A DNA stretch of 64,000 bases from Mytilus californianus (GCF_021869535.1 NW_026262679.1:87479143-87543142); one strand, 5' to 3'; counted from the first letter of the stretch, positions 49,201 to 60,361 are shown. Numbers and translations are program-made. The notes: generated from the sequence alone by a model not told the origin.

Positions 49201-52200
49201 CTTGTAAATCCAAACCGCAGCACTCCACTCCAACTGCTTGATGTCTGGACAAATTTAAGATAAACCCTTTCATTTATAGCTATTGGACGATTACTAAAGC
49301 ATATAGATTTACAGAAACTATCTGCTCTGCGAGCTCTTGCTTTGTCATGGCTTAAAGCAACATTGTCACCATGGATATCATGAAATTGTATTGGCCAATC
49401 AGTGTTCACTCCTGTTAAATCAGCACTAAATCCTGAAATGAATGACAACATAATGTAAATAAATGCACTACAAATCTTTAACTCCTGTACATTTCTTAAC
49501 TTTTGATATGGTAGCTTAATCTGAACATTATCTAAAAATATGGCTTGAAACCTCATATGGAAAAAATTGAACAGTTGAGTTTTAACTTCCCTGTACAAAT
49601 GATTAAAATGTGATGACTGCATGTATGTATCTTATCTTTGAATGCATCCTTACATCAAGTTATATGATTGTCACGAGTATATAGGTCAAATAGTATCTGT
49701 AAAATGCACTCAAATGTAAAACTTATAAATTACTGACATGTTAAATATGGTAAGACTGCTCTTCTTTTAAATTACCTCCTTTAACCTTACATCAATATAT
49801 ATGATTGCAGGTCACTTAGTATTGAAGATTAACATTAGACCTACAAAAGTAATCAAAGTAACTGAAGCATAAAATATAGGTCAGAGTACCTTACTTTTCC
49901 AGAGAATGCTCCTATACTATCAAAGACTCATTCTTTGACCATGTTTTATGAAAAAGAGCATACAATGTTTTGGCTGTCATTCTACCCAGGATGGTAATGC
50001 CATAAAGGTCTCTTTATACTGAGAACTGAACAATAAATATTAGATATATACCTGCTATTACCATACATTGCCAGTCTTTCCAAGATACATATATGACCAC
50101 CTAAGTATATTGCTGCATGATTATTAGTTTTTAAGAAACAGCTGCAGACTAGGATGAGTACTCAGATATAGAAGCTGGGGGAGGGGTGCTCAAATAGTCT
50201 TTCTCACAAACAAAACATACAGCTGTATGAATGGGATATTGTTAATTATGTGTTGTCCCTTTAAAATCCAGTATGTACTTTAATTACTGACTGATTGTTA
50301 CCTGCCTCATACCAATTGTATATTCATAATACAAACAAGCAAAAAATGCACCAGTTACCAACAAGGGATGGGCAATAAGATTACCGTTAGTTTGTTTCTT
50401 ATGCATTGAGCTTTGAATAGAGATTTTCACTTCTAAAAAACTGGATTTGCTTTTAATTGTTTGTTGTTTGCATATTCAGGTCAAGAACAATTCAAAAATC
50501 AATACAACAGGAAGGTTTTGAAAAGTGGGTTGATTTATCTTATCTAATGAGACTTGATAAAAAAAAAACAAAAAAACAAACACAAAATATTTAAAAAAAA
50601 TAATTTTTAAATTAAATTTCGTACACGTTTATTAACTTTCCTAATCTGTCTAAAGTATCAATTTTATGGTTATGCAATATTCATAAAAACTTAAGGGTCA
50701 GAGTTGAAAATTAGGTCCTAATTTAGGTTCTGTCAGGAAACCCAAAACACACATGTTTGGCCTTAGTATAAATTGAACCTGTACTGGTAAAGAAAAATCA
50801 ACTATCCTTAGTAATGTTCTCTGCTTTCATAAAGTAAACAATGAAATACAAAGATGTATAGCTTGCACTTTAAAAGTAATTTAACTTTTTTAATTGAATG
50901 TGTTTAAAAGCATAAACATGAACTTAAGTACAACATGTTAGTTGGTTAATGTTTATCAACAGACTTAAAATAACCGCAAATACAGAGAAAGTAAGTGCAG
51001 TAAACTATATTTCATTTCTTTGCATGTAATGCAGTCACATAAATAAGTTAAATGTATGTAAAATCCTTGCATTTGGCATGAAAAATATACAAACAAAAAA
51101 ATTATATCTTTAAAACATATGGTTAATTTTCATGTCTTCACCAGGAGGAATATGTATACTTCTGCCTGACCCAGTCAGTATAGATCTAATGCAGGAAAAA
51201 GTAAGGTCAAATGTAACATTACTTGCTTAGCCAGTCAATTTCCATAATCAACAGCGTATTTCAAAAATTGGAAGAAAGCATTTCAGAGCCTGCTTCGTCA
51301 GTTATGCAGAGTTCTGCAAGAAGTTATAAGATTGCCAAAGTTGACCTAAGTCTAGGACTTATACCTATATGATCTTTATAGTATACAAAACACTGATTCT
51401 TTGAATAGTTTCTTTTGATAGGACATAGGCTGTAAGTTTTGAACATCACACCTTCCACTTACAACCTTTTGGAATATTGGGTCCTAAATGCTCTTCAACT
51501 TCGTACTTTATTTGGCCTTTTTGAGTTTTTTTATTGGAGCCTCTCTGATGAGACTTTATAGACAAAATGCTGGTCTGGTGTAAATTTGTTCATAGTTAGG
51601 TATCTATGAAGAGTTTATCTATTTTATGACTAAAGCCTATGACTGTGTCTTGTCATAATCCAGTACAATACAATAAAGTCAACTTATTACTATTTTGGAA
51701 CCAGTCCATGGCTTGTGTTAATTACTATGTACCTGATGATGTGATTGGCCATGTACAATAATGTAAGATCTCCATCATTATGTACAGATGTTATTAGTCT
51801 ACTGTCAAAACATACAGAATGACAGATCATCTGCTGAATTTCTTTTGTTTGTAATCATAACATCCTTATTGTACTATCCTAATCATTATGATGTGTAATC
51901 ACTGCACCTCAAACACCTCTAAGTTCAAGGATGATGACTTATTACTTGTGACAGAGTTAATTCCCTTTATCATTATAATTATTACACCTTGAGTGTTCAC
52001 CCATATGAGTTGATAAATACATGAGCTTTTAGAACTTCCGATTTACAAATAAATGGGGAATGTGTCCATGGGACACAGATGATGCCCCCGCTTGCATATC
52101 ATATAAATTTATAAAGGGACATAACTGAAGAACAGTAAAGGTGACACTACCCCACTTTGTACTTGATCTGATTTTTGTGGTAATAAGTATTGTGTATAAG

Positions 52201-55200
52201 TTTCATAACATTTGGTTGAGGCAAACTTAAGTTAGAGAACAGAAACGAAAAAATTCAGTAATTTTTCCATTTGTAATTGTAAAGGGGCATAACTCTAGAA
52301 CAGTAAAAGTGACAACACCAAAATTCAAATTTGATCTGTATTTTGTGGTAATAAGCATTGTGTATAAGTTTCATAACATTTGGTTGAGGCTAACTTAGTA
52401 AGAGAACGAAAACGCAAAATTTAGCAATTTTTCCATTTGTAAAGGGGCATAACTCTAGAAAGGTTAAAGTGACACAACCAAAATTCAAACTTGATCTGTA
52501 TTTTGTGGTAATAAGCATTGTGTTTAAGTTTCAGAACATTTGGTTGAGGTAAACTAAAGTTAGAGAACGGAATTGAAAAATTCAGTAATTTTTCCATTTG
52601 TAAAAGGGCATAACTCTAGAACGGTTAAAGTGATGCTACCAAAATTCAAACTTGATCTGTGTTTTGTGGTAATAAGCATTGTGTATAAGTTTCATAACAT
52701 TTGGTTGAGACAAACTAAAGTTAGAGAACAGAAACCAACTTTGGGACGTACAGACAAGGGTAAAACTTAATGCCCCCTCCGCTACGGCGGGGGCATAAAA
52801 ATTGAGTTCATTCAACATATTGAAATATTTGCAGTATAGGTAAACAGGAAATAGGTGTTCAACAGACCCAAAAAATGCTCACAAATCATCACTATCAAGC
52901 TGCTGACCAAATATGAGGTCATTATGTTCAAAAGTACCTGAGAAATGCATGACCGAAATAATTGTTGAAATATAAAACAGACTGACAGACGAACAGACAG
53001 AAAATGTAAATGCAATATAGCCCCACTATATATATTCACACATAATATATGTTTTCAAGATTATGCATCCTTCAGAAATGGATATTTCAATTGGTTGAAA
53101 TTACCTCAGCAACTACAGTGCCATGTAAATATATATACCTTGAGTCTGATACACAACTAGTGATGCAGATGTAATTTTTTATTATTAAATATGTGTACCA
53201 GGGGGATTCTAAAAGAATAGTCTGGCAAATAAACTAATCCTTTCTTTTCAATTGATTGGAATGTTAATGTGTTTAGTACACCATTAATTGACCTTGCAAA
53301 TAGATGTGTTCTGTAGAAATGGGCTAATTATTCCAGTTTGTAGAAGATGTTTTGGTTCTATACAGAAAGATAAGTTATCAGGTCATAGAAACAGATGGTC
53401 TTATCATACATAGAGGTGCAGCTACAGAGTCTGATCAATATCTTACACTCAGTAGGCTGACAACCAATTAGTTTGCCCTTGTGCTAACCCCTCAAACACT
53501 TCTTTTGAGCTTCACACGAAGTTACACCTGGCTAAAAGGATCGGGACTGAAAATAAGCGGGACTGAAAATAAGCGGAAGGAATCAGAGAGAAATGATTCC
53601 AAATTATTTGTCGTCTGTCTTATTTCCATTTAAATAATTGTCTGCCTTATTTTCATTTAAATTATTTCGGTAGAAGCAAATGACAAAATAAAAGTTTTGA
53701 GGAATCTGAGTGTTAGTAAATCTTCCATGAGAGTGAGTCACTAAAAATACAAGGATATAAATGCACAATTTTAAACCCAACTTTCAGTTAACTTTGGACT
53801 TAAGAAACAAATACAAACATAGATAATCTAAATCCTTTTATGGTGTCCAACATTCAAAATATCTCTGTCACATTTCTACATATAAAATTATCTTTAATGA
53901 TGTCCAACATTCAAAACAAATCTCAGAGTGTTACAAAATTTACAAAAATTTTCAACATTGTAGTTTTGCACAGATATCTTGCTTTGATGCAAATTTTAAA
54001 TCAAACTAATAAACAGGTGAAGTTCATAAAGTTAGATTAAGAGGCTTAAAGTATTTTACTTCAATTTCCATAAATATATTGCAAGCACTTTTGACTTTGG
54101 GGAAGATAACCTAAAGAAATAAATTTAAATAAATGGAGACACAGATAATGCCCCCGCTTGCATATAATGTTATAAAGGGACATATCTAGAGAACTGTAAA
54201 AGTGATGCCACCCAAATTAGAACTTGGTCTGTGTTTCATAGTAATTAGCATTGTGTATAAGTTTCATAACATTTGATTGAGGCAAACTGAAGTTAGAGAA
54301 CGGAAACCAATTTTGGGACGTACAGACAGACAAGGTAAGAGGCGGGGGCATAAAAACTGTAGGACTACCGGTATTGTAATTTTTTTCTTTCAGACCTGCT
54401 GGTAAAATGGAACAACTCTGGTAACTGTCATGCTTGGTAGGACTACTTCAGTGGTTTACATTTATAAAAGACATGTTGAGAAAAGAAACACAGCTACATG
54501 AAGGGACAGATGCTTTGGAAAACAGGTTATACAATGCTTAATACATGTACTTGCCAGTTTTGTTCATAGACTATTATCAATTTAGGGACCATTTATTTAA
54601 TTCTGATTCAGTTGGGAAAAAAAATTTAAGGCACATTCTCTTACAGGAGCAGGGGAACTTGTGAGGCAAAGGCACCTATATCATCTGTTTTTGCCTCTAT
54701 CTGTCTGTCCAGTCAAACAAGGGTCAGCATGATAAGACTGCAACACACTGACATCTGTCTTGCTCAATTTTATCAAGATGGAGAAGATACAATATCACTG
54801 AACATTTCAAGAAACAAAATCTGTCAGCACAAAATAAATGTACTAATCTACAGCAAATGAGATGGTGTGTCTGTAAAACAAGGATTTCCTGTACTCAAGG
54901 AAATATAAAAAAAAAATCTGAACCATTAAAGTTGATCTATTTGCAAAATTTACCACAAGGAAAACAAGAATGAATTGACTAAATGTTGATATATCATCAT
55001 AATTGATTGATTGTTGGTTACTTAATGTCTAGTGGCAAATATTTCATGCATGTTCAGGACAAAACAAATTAACAATCAATACAATATATAGGTCCTGTCA
55101 CAGAGGCCATCCAGGATGAATGTTGGGGAAATTTGGACTGCCACTAGAAAATGAGCAAGGCTTCTTAATGTGCAGAGAGCATGGCACTCTCTCCACAAGA

Positions 55201-58127
55201 GGCACTAGAGATAAGTCATCATAGGCTTCTGATATAAATGTTTTAGATTAACCTACTTTGTCTTAGTCACTCAAGCATAAAAAATATTTATGTTGACTCA
55301 AATTTTACAACCTAATTGTATTGTGATGAATGCTAGTGGTTAATTTTCACCATTATCAACAATTTACACAAATCTTCATTTGGATATTTCACACTAGTAA
55401 CTTTATTTAATTTGATCAAGCCTAATAAATATTGACCAGATTGTAATATTGATGTATTTTACTGTTTATTGGGAATTTTCTTTTTAAATATTAATTGATA
55501 TATTATGATCACATGATATCATGTTTGTATGCCATCATAAATATGACATTAGTAAAAATTGTAAATATTGAAAGGGCTTGTCTTTATTCAACATGATATC
55601 TTGTACAAAGTTTGTTTGATTTAGTAAAGCTGAAGGAGCTACCATTTGATTTTTATGGGGGCTAGGATGAAAAATTTTGTCCTGCATTTATTTTTAGTTG
55701 TAATCTCTGTCCTTCTTTTTTATTTTTCACTCTATTCGGTCCTGCCTTTTTTTTATTAGTTTATCCTGACTTTTTTTACATAAATTGTCATCCTGCCTTT
55801 TTTTTTGCCAAGTTGCTCATCCTCCTTCTTTTTTTTTATGCAAAACTCCTGTCCTGCCTTTTTTTTCCAAATTGTATCCTAGTCCCCCCATAAAAATCAA
55901 ATGGTAGCTCCTTAAGGACCCCACTGGTAATAGGAGGAAACACTTTCATGGGTTATCCTTGGAAGGATATCAACTTGAGAGTGCATTAAGCATTGCTGTA
56001 TTTGTTTTATTTCATATTTTTTTAACTAAAGTTTGTTTTTAAACTGTGCGTACAGTGACCTATAGCTGTCAACTTCTATGTCATTTGGTCTCTGGTAGAG
56101 AGTTGTCTCATTGGCAATTATACCACATCTTCTAATTTCTATATTGTATACAGTTGATAACTTGATATTGAATCCTAAATGAATTTTACCTTTTTATCTT
56201 TACCTTAAGCAAACTTAAGTTATCAAAAAATTGACTTGAATTGATTATTTGTCAGATAAGATATAATAGATATATTCCAAGAGTAATATTAATAAAGAAA
56301 TACATTCTCACAAATATTACATAACATTCAACCAAAAGAATAGAGAATGAAAACGGGACATGTGTCAAATAGACAGCAACCCGACCAGCAAGAAAATGTG
56401 CACCCTGAGGTGGGCTTCAGCTGGCCTCTAAATAAATAATACTAGTTCAGCACAACGGACACAACACTAAACTCTGAAACATACAAATAAACCAAAATCA
56501 AAAAAACTAACAACACTAATAAATGAACAAAATATTTTTTAAATTCACACGACTTACATGACTTACCAAAACTCAGTTCAAAAGATGTCTAAGTTTGATG
56601 TAAGAATAAGTAACAGAAGAAACTAAGCAAAATGACAATGCTACCTGTAAACATAAATTAACCAAATCATCATTGAGTCTGTAAAACTTTCAAAGGACTT
56701 ACTTCAACTTTACCATTTGCAAAAGCTGCCTTGTAATCATGATAGGAAACACATGCCTTTGAACATTATATCAACTGGGAAATATATACTCCATATGCAG
56801 GCACTCCTGGAATGTTGCTACACAGAAAAAGAAAGTTCACAATGAGAAAATTGAAATCATCTCTTTTGCCATAAAAGTTTAGTTCTCAACTGATCCTCAT
56901 TGACAATTTCTAGATATGAGTTTAGATATGATGCAGACTGAACTGAACCTGTGGTAGCCTGTATTTCAAGTTCATTTGGGATAGATGCAGTCAACAAAGA
57001 CACCAAACTTTGAATTAGTCAGGGAAAGAATATCTCCGATATAGTTGAAAGCTTCTTATCATTTTTCTTGAGAAGCTCATGTAAGAAGTATGCCTTATAA
57101 AAATAAAGGAATAAGCCAGCAAGCTGAGTGGCACAATTGGTTCCCATAGGAATGCTTAATGTCTGTTGTCTAGTAAAAAAATAGAATGTGGAAGTTATAG
57201 ATATGTGATAGGGCCAGACAGCCCCATCAAATGTCTGACAGAAAGAGTACAATCTTATAGTACCCTTTAACTTCTCAAGTACAGAACTTTGTAATATGAA
57301 ATACACAGCAAGGGGTAAATGATCATCCATCATAATTTATGGCATTCAGTATTTCGTGACAATTCTACTAGACATCTAAAGTCTGTGGATAAACAATGAT
57401 GTCGTCTTATTCAATCATTTGGGCAAATTCAAATGCAATTGCAAACATGGCAAGGGAAAGCAGACATGAAGTGTATTGTAACAGGTGAAATCCACCTTTG
57501 GACATTAAGCAAGAGGACTGGTTACTTTTTTCATCATAAAATAATTCTCGTTTCACTGAAATATTGAACGTTTTGAAAGGGAGCTTGACTTTCCTTTCTT
57601 TCAGATATTCCTTGCTTACATAGTTTGTGCTTGGGGAAAGCAAACAATAGTTATAATCAGACATCTAAAATGTCTGGATTTTTTTAATGCCTATGAGGTC
57701 TCACAAATCCACAACAGTTAAAATACACCAGATACACATTTTTTGTTCCATCAAATGTGAAAAATGCAATAAAATTGCCAAATAGTTAAATATACACTAC
57801 TTTGCTATACACAAAAGAACAAAATAAAAATGTTTAAAAACAGTTTTCTTACAAAAAGGGCAATCACAATTTTTCTTATAAATTATACTGAAAACCTTTC
57901 CTCAACAATTTTACATATATAATAAAATTATGCTAAACTCCTAAACTATAGAACCTCATCTTAAACTTAACAAAAATTTACATACTATTGCGTCTGTCAA
58001 CTAATCCTCGTCTGTGAAAAAGCATGCCCTCAAAAGCATGAAAAAGTTCTGGTAAAGAACCACGTTTTCTGAGTTTACGACTTTTACTCAAATCAAACAT
58101 AACACTTTCCATCGTACAAATTCCCAT
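33787..58127 (-). CDS. neur (NEURL1-like): Neuralized-type E3 ubiquitin ligase (NHR1-NHR2-RING), 5 exons
   Basis: Exons in transcript order are 58127-57986, 49432-48926, 38255-37740, 36396-36277 and 34265-33787. All four introns split a codon after its first base and the joined frame is open for 587 residues, close to vertebrate NEURL1. Residues 1-47 are basic (KSRKLRKR); NHR1 spans about 61-214 (HDIHGDN, FGFTS, LPRYACPD, WAKAL, DIYGN); NHR2 about 274-427 (GYVF, LLDRMEYWVV, RNNS, PLWIFFDIYGN); a linker with two PPVPP(R/K) motifs at 435-440 and 508-513 follows; the RING uses C536, C539, C551, H553, C557, C560, C571 and C574 with CPIC near the end. Known family role: NHR1 binds Delta/Serrate Notch ligands and the RING ubiquitinates them for endocytosis. 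NHR1 is closer by eye to insect neuralized than to human NEURL1. Introns are full of repeats. Confidence 0.92.
34622..34682. repeat. Dispersed repeat G fragment
   Basis: Carries TCATTGGCAATCATACCACA preceded by CTCTGGTGGATAG. The same end block occurs at 36126-36200, 47705-47830 and 56041-56142; I know it as one of the commonest mussel repeats. Confidence 0.7.
35263..35622. mobile_element. Modular repeat family E, short copy in neuralized intron 4
   Basis: Starts GAGGCTCCAAGGAGCCTGTG (hairpin) and contains the TTGGTTGGCAGG block. It ends CACTTGGCCTTTTAGGCCAGGTGAGCTAAAAA (hairpin plus A tract). One body module only. Confidence 0.75.
35640..35875. repeat. Dispersed mussel repeat H, copy 1
   Basis: Contains CATTGTCAGTTTGTTTTCGA, CGAGTTTGAATGTCCC and GGTATCTTTCGCCTCT with a T-rich middle. 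A second, more diverged copy lies at about 37135-37275 (GTTGTCAGTTTATTTCAGAC, TTGATATCTTTCACCTCT). Confidence 0.65.
36126..36200. repeat. Dispersed repeat G fragment
   Basis: Block with TCATTTGGTATCTGGTGGAG and GTTGTCTCATTGGCAATCAT, lying 77 bases 3' of neuralized exon 4 within the intron. Confidence 0.7.
36277..36396 (-). CDS. neur (NEURL1-like): neuralized exon 4, end of NHR2
   Basis: Found by looking for the missing NHR2 end. Acceptor GTTTTCAG/GAGAAG, donor TGTTTAG/GTAAGT, 120 bases. It encodes EVRYSRNNSKVATLMHVDR and PLWIFFDIYGNIQKMRCL, aligning with the family's N-N-G, V-D, L-W, D-(V/I)-Y-G landmarks. The phase fits both neighbours. Confidence 0.9.
37135..37275. repeat. Dispersed mussel repeat H, copy 2
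   Basis: Same order of blocks as at 35.64 kb, in the intron between neuralized exons 3 and 4. Confidence 0.6.
37740..38255 (-). CDS. neur (NEURL1-like): neuralized exon 3, linker and first part of NHR2
   Basis: Acceptor TTTTTCAG/AGGCTCC. A Ser/Thr-rich linker of about 55 residues is followed by NHR2 (GKNIQIIDPSRTIAYRA, FCNGYVFSSRPL, VGGLAVGFTTC, LPDDADLLLDRMEYWVV). The open frame runs on to a stop at 37675, but those residues do not look like NHR. I end the exon at 37740 (GATG/GTTGGT) because that phase joins exactly to exon 4 and restores NDG-EVRYSRNN. The donor is weak. Confidence 0.88.
40770..41215. repeat. Dispersed repeat J, copy 1, with C-rich tails
   Basis: Reads ATACGACCGCAGAGGTCGAA, GAACAGTTGGGGCAAA and TTAAATATTTGACACA, shared with 62890-63055. 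It is followed by two units ATACACTATGCTGTTGCG, each next to a C run, the second run being 14 C at 41103-41116. Confidence 0.7.
41348..41440. repeat. Hairpin, 35-bp arms with 23-base loop
   Basis: Arms 41348-41382 and 41406-41440 are complementary at 33 of 35 positions (AAAAGCAGTGTAAGGGAGG against CCTCCCTTACACTGCTTTT). At 93 bases it has pre-miRNA-like size. It lies at the left edge of the family F element within a neuralized intron. Confidence 0.92.
41441..41842. mobile_element. Modular repeat family F
   Basis: Two modules of about 175 bp (TTTTTTG(C/G)CCCCT(G/A)ATTCCTAAAC, CCATAACCCCC, TTTGTGGT) followed by GGACGACAACAACGACG. It ends in the hairpin ATACGGCCGCAAA/TTTGCGGTCGTAT plus AAAAAT. 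Confidence 0.75.
43101..44085. mobile_element. Modular repeat family B, copy 2
   Basis: Starts with the perfect 18-bp palindrome GTGTCCACATGTGGACAC and GATGATGCCCCCGCTTGCAT. It has about six diverged modules. The 3' hairpin is missing, so the copy is truncated near 44085. Confidence 0.75.
47705..47835. repeat. Dispersed repeat G, longer copy
   Basis: Reads TTGCTCATTGTTGAAGGCCA, TATGGTGACCTATAG, TCATTTGGTCTCTGG and GTTGTCTCATAGGCAA. It directly precedes the family C copy at 47.86 kb. Confidence 0.75.
47863..48838. mobile_element. Modular repeat family C, copy 2
   Basis: Starts CTGTTGACACAGAGATATGT and has five modules with AAAGTCAAT(A/G)(A/G)ACCAT. It ends with CGTCAACGCCGCTGTCG and the hairpin GACTCCGTCAAGGCGAGAC plus AAAAAT, 88 bases before neuralized exon 2 (transcript 3' side). 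Confidence 0.8.
48926..49432 (-). CDS. neur (NEURL1-like): neuralized exon 2, NHR1 domain
   Basis: Acceptor CATTTCAG/GATTTAG and donor AAACTAG/GTGAGT; 507 bases. It encodes a complete NHR1 beta-sandwich with all family landmarks (FHDIHGDN, SFCKSICFSNRPI, VLRFGFTSLDP, LPRYACPD, WAKAL, PLWALMDIYGN). This is the domain that contacts Notch ligands. Confidence 0.93.
52052..52800. mobile_element. Modular repeat family B, copy 3
   Basis: Complete copy: GTGTCCATGGGACAC start, four modules with GGGCATAACTCTAGAA at about 52285, 52445 and 52606, and the terminal hairpin ATGCCCCCTCCGCTACGGCG plus GGGGCAT and AAAAAT. Confidence 0.82.
54134..54356. mobile_element. Modular repeat family B, one-module copy 4
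   Basis: GGAGACACAGATAATGCCCCCGCTTG start, a single module, then GGGACGTACAGACAGACAAGG and GCGGGGGCATAAAAA. The left half of the 3' hairpin is deleted. Confidence 0.78.
55633..55913. mobile_element. MITE-like element with 33-bp inverted ends and poly-T modules
   Basis: AAGGAGCTACCATTTGATTT TTATGGGGG at the left is mirrored at the right end with one or two differences. The middle consists of about five repeats of (TCCTGCC)TTTTTTTT. 281 bp, no coding frame. Confidence 0.85.
56041..56142. repeat. Dispersed repeat G, copy in intron 1
   Basis: GTGACCTATAGCTGTCAACT, TCATTTGGTCTCTGGTAGAG and GTTGTCTCATTGGCAATTAT. A related but separate block (GACAGCAACCCGACCAGC) follows at 56335-56500. Confidence 0.75.
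56690..57333 (-). pseudogene. Decayed reverse transcriptase fragment
   Basis: On the minus strand the fragment has IPMGTNCATQLAGLFLY, a block that I associate with mollusc and cnidarian reverse transcriptases of Penelope-like type. A frameshift precedes FNYIGDILSLTNSKFG, where the catalytic YxDD box reads YIGD. NELEIQATTG and SASYLN follow, then further stops. It is in the same orientation as the neuralized gene and lies within intron 1. The clade is uncertain; inactivation is clear. Confidence 0.65.
57986..58127 (-). CDS. neur (NEURL1-like): neuralized exon 1, basic N terminus
   Basis: The start ATG (complement of 58125-58127) is the first one after an in-frame TAA at 58131-58133. A second ATG follows five codons later. 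The exon ends CGCAATA/GTATGTAA, leaving one base that completes an Arg codon with exon 2. It encodes MGICTMES, then KSRKLRKRGS and HRRGLVDRR. Basic N-terminal stretches are known in insect Neuralized, where they bind phosphoinositides. No homology beyond charge is visible, so the link to NHR1 rests on strand, phase and position. Confidence 0.6.
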
Positions 58128-60264
58128 GTCTTATGAACTAATACAGCATCACATTTCCCCTCCCTGGGATACATTTAACTGCCATTTCTTCCATCTTCTA
58201 TCTTGTCCTGGGGTTAAAGGTTACAACAGCTGGTGTGATAGGGAAAATCTCAAATGGTATTTGATCATATGATAAAATCCATCATCTTGCCAATTTTTAT
58301 TAGTTCACACATTCATGCATCAAGATGTTTTGTTGATTTTTAAGGGGTAACCTTCAGGGGAAACCTAAATTTGAAATTTTTTTTGAAAATACAGTTCTCT
58401 GTTTTGAAAATTTCTTTAATAAAAATATACTGTAAGACATAGTTTGGAGTACATTTCTTAACTGTATAAATTAGATTTACATACATGTATAAAGTCTATA
58501 GACATAAAGATTTATAATTTTCCTTTCTTATTTAATTAACAAGTTAAATGCAAATAAATTCAGATTCCAAGGATGGGAGAATAAAAACAACAATAACTAG
58601 TATAAAATTTAACAAATTGGAAATAATAGTGGGTTTTTTTTCATGTAAGAAACTGCATTACATAAAAAAAACCAATTAAGACTCAATATCTACTGCAAAA
58701 AAGTTACATGAAAAAGAAGATAATTTTAATTTCTTTGACCTCTTTAGCCACATAAGTCAAATGCCCACTATATAAATGTTCAAAAACATTTCCCCCCTTT
58801 CCAACATTAATTCAAATCTCTCAAGAGAGTAATCAGCCTGTTGATACCTTCCCCACTGACAAAATAAAGAAATCATACTATCTAAGTCGGCATCTACAGC
58901 AGTTTTAGTGATAAAAAGTTTGTATATTTCTTGTTGCCCATAGCAACAGATTTGAGGCTCAATAGTTTTACAGTATAATTAGCTGACATAACTAGAAATG
59001 ATCTCTGATGCACAGTTAAATGGTTTTCTCTTAATTCTTTCAATATGCTTTAAAATGATACAGCAAGTTATATCTAAAGTACGTCAAAAGTGGTGCTGAA
59101 TTTTACAGCTTTCATGTGTTTATAAGTAGTTTTTCAATTAACAATTATAATTACCACTGAATAAAAGTTCTTTGCTGGTTTTCAAAAGAACCTTGTATCA
59201 ATTGGCAACTTTTCAATGTCTTATGTAAAAAAACTGCTGGCAAAATATCTCTTGGTTACTGTCAGCATATATTTATGACATTTGTTGAAGCATTGATGGA
59301 GGACTTAAAATTAACTGGTATATAGTTATTAATGTACAATTTGCTTTCTAATTTTATTTCTATTTGAGATTTTTTTTTAAAGTTTTTTAAAGACAACCGA
59401 TGAATGCAATCTTCCATTCAACTTATCTGGCATATTGATAATAAAATTTATAGCGATTTATAACAGGAGTTTTTTAATTACTTTTGCACAAGTAAAAGTA
59501 CACCAACTACAATTGAAGCTATACTTTTTTTTATTTATTACAGCCTATATTCTCATTAAAAAATCAAACTAGTGTACAATTGCCTACACTTAACCACTTC
59601 TGTTAAATTCTTGTTTCTACCTGTACTTATATTTAGGCCAAATAAAATATATGCGTGTTTCCTGCCTCCCAACCATCCCTGCCTCAGACCCCCCAAACCT
59701 CATTTTTTTCTTGCATTTGCGCAAAAATTGTCTGAATTGGTCAGAAAATAAAGAATAAAGCACATCTCAAACATTTGATTTTCAACAGTTCTTGTTCAGC
59801 TACCAGACTAAAGTTTTTTTTTTTCATTCTCTTTATACCAGTTAGCTATATGAAATATATTAATAAAAGAGGAAATAAATATTATAGTTATTCAACCTAA
59901 ATTAACATGTGTAGGTGTCTTAGCAATATGAAACACATTTGGAGATGTGGTCTAAATGTCAAACACTGAATCAGGCAATTACCAAATCAAAATGATGTAT
60001 CTAGCTTTCTTACACCCCAGTTCTATTGTTATACTTCATAGTTTCTATTTCTGAAACAAGTGTAAATTGAATAGATCTATTGTAACGAAGAACAATGGAT
60101 TTTGACCACAGGGTGTGACGAGTGGGGTTTCTGGAAACCCCTGCTTCTATATCCCGAAAACACAGTCCATTGTTATTCATAACAATAGAAATTTATTATT
60201 TTTTTTAAATAGCATGAACAAAAGAAATTACTCATAGTGTTCACTACAAGTTGTTTCAAGATAT
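58128..60264. other. Sequence 5' of neuralized exon 1
   Basis: Would contain 5' UTR, or a UTR intron, and possibly the promoter. I cannot point to a TATA box or a CpG island. A short imperfect inverted repeat (ACAATGGATTTTG ... CAGTCCATTGTTA) is at about 60090-60178. Confidence 0.4.
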
Positions 60265-60361
60265 AAAAAAAAAAAACACATTTTAGGAAATTCAATTTAA
60301 ATTTCCTGAAATGTGTTTTTTTTTTTAAATTGTTTCGCTATTTGAAATTCAAATAGCGAAA
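60265..60361. repeat. Two adjacent hairpins
   Basis: First: an A12 run with CACATTTTAGGAAATT against AATTTCCTGAAATGTG and a T run (60265-60326). Second: TTTCGCTATTTGAA, one base, TTCAAATAGCGAAA (60333-60361), a perfect 14-bp palindrome. Confidence 0.9.

Larger units (their letters stand above)
49433..57985 (-). other. Neuralized intron 1 (8.6 kb)
   Basis: From GTATGT at 57985 to CATTTCAG at 49433. Holds two family B copies, the 55.6-kb MITE, repeat G and the reverse transcriptase relic. The rest is AT-rich without recognisable features. Confidence 0.6.

Noticed and set aside
57407-57664. Minus-strand 85-codon open frame as a gene
   Set aside because: No family resemblance; it lies directly 5' of the reverse transcriptase relic and may be part of the same decayed element.
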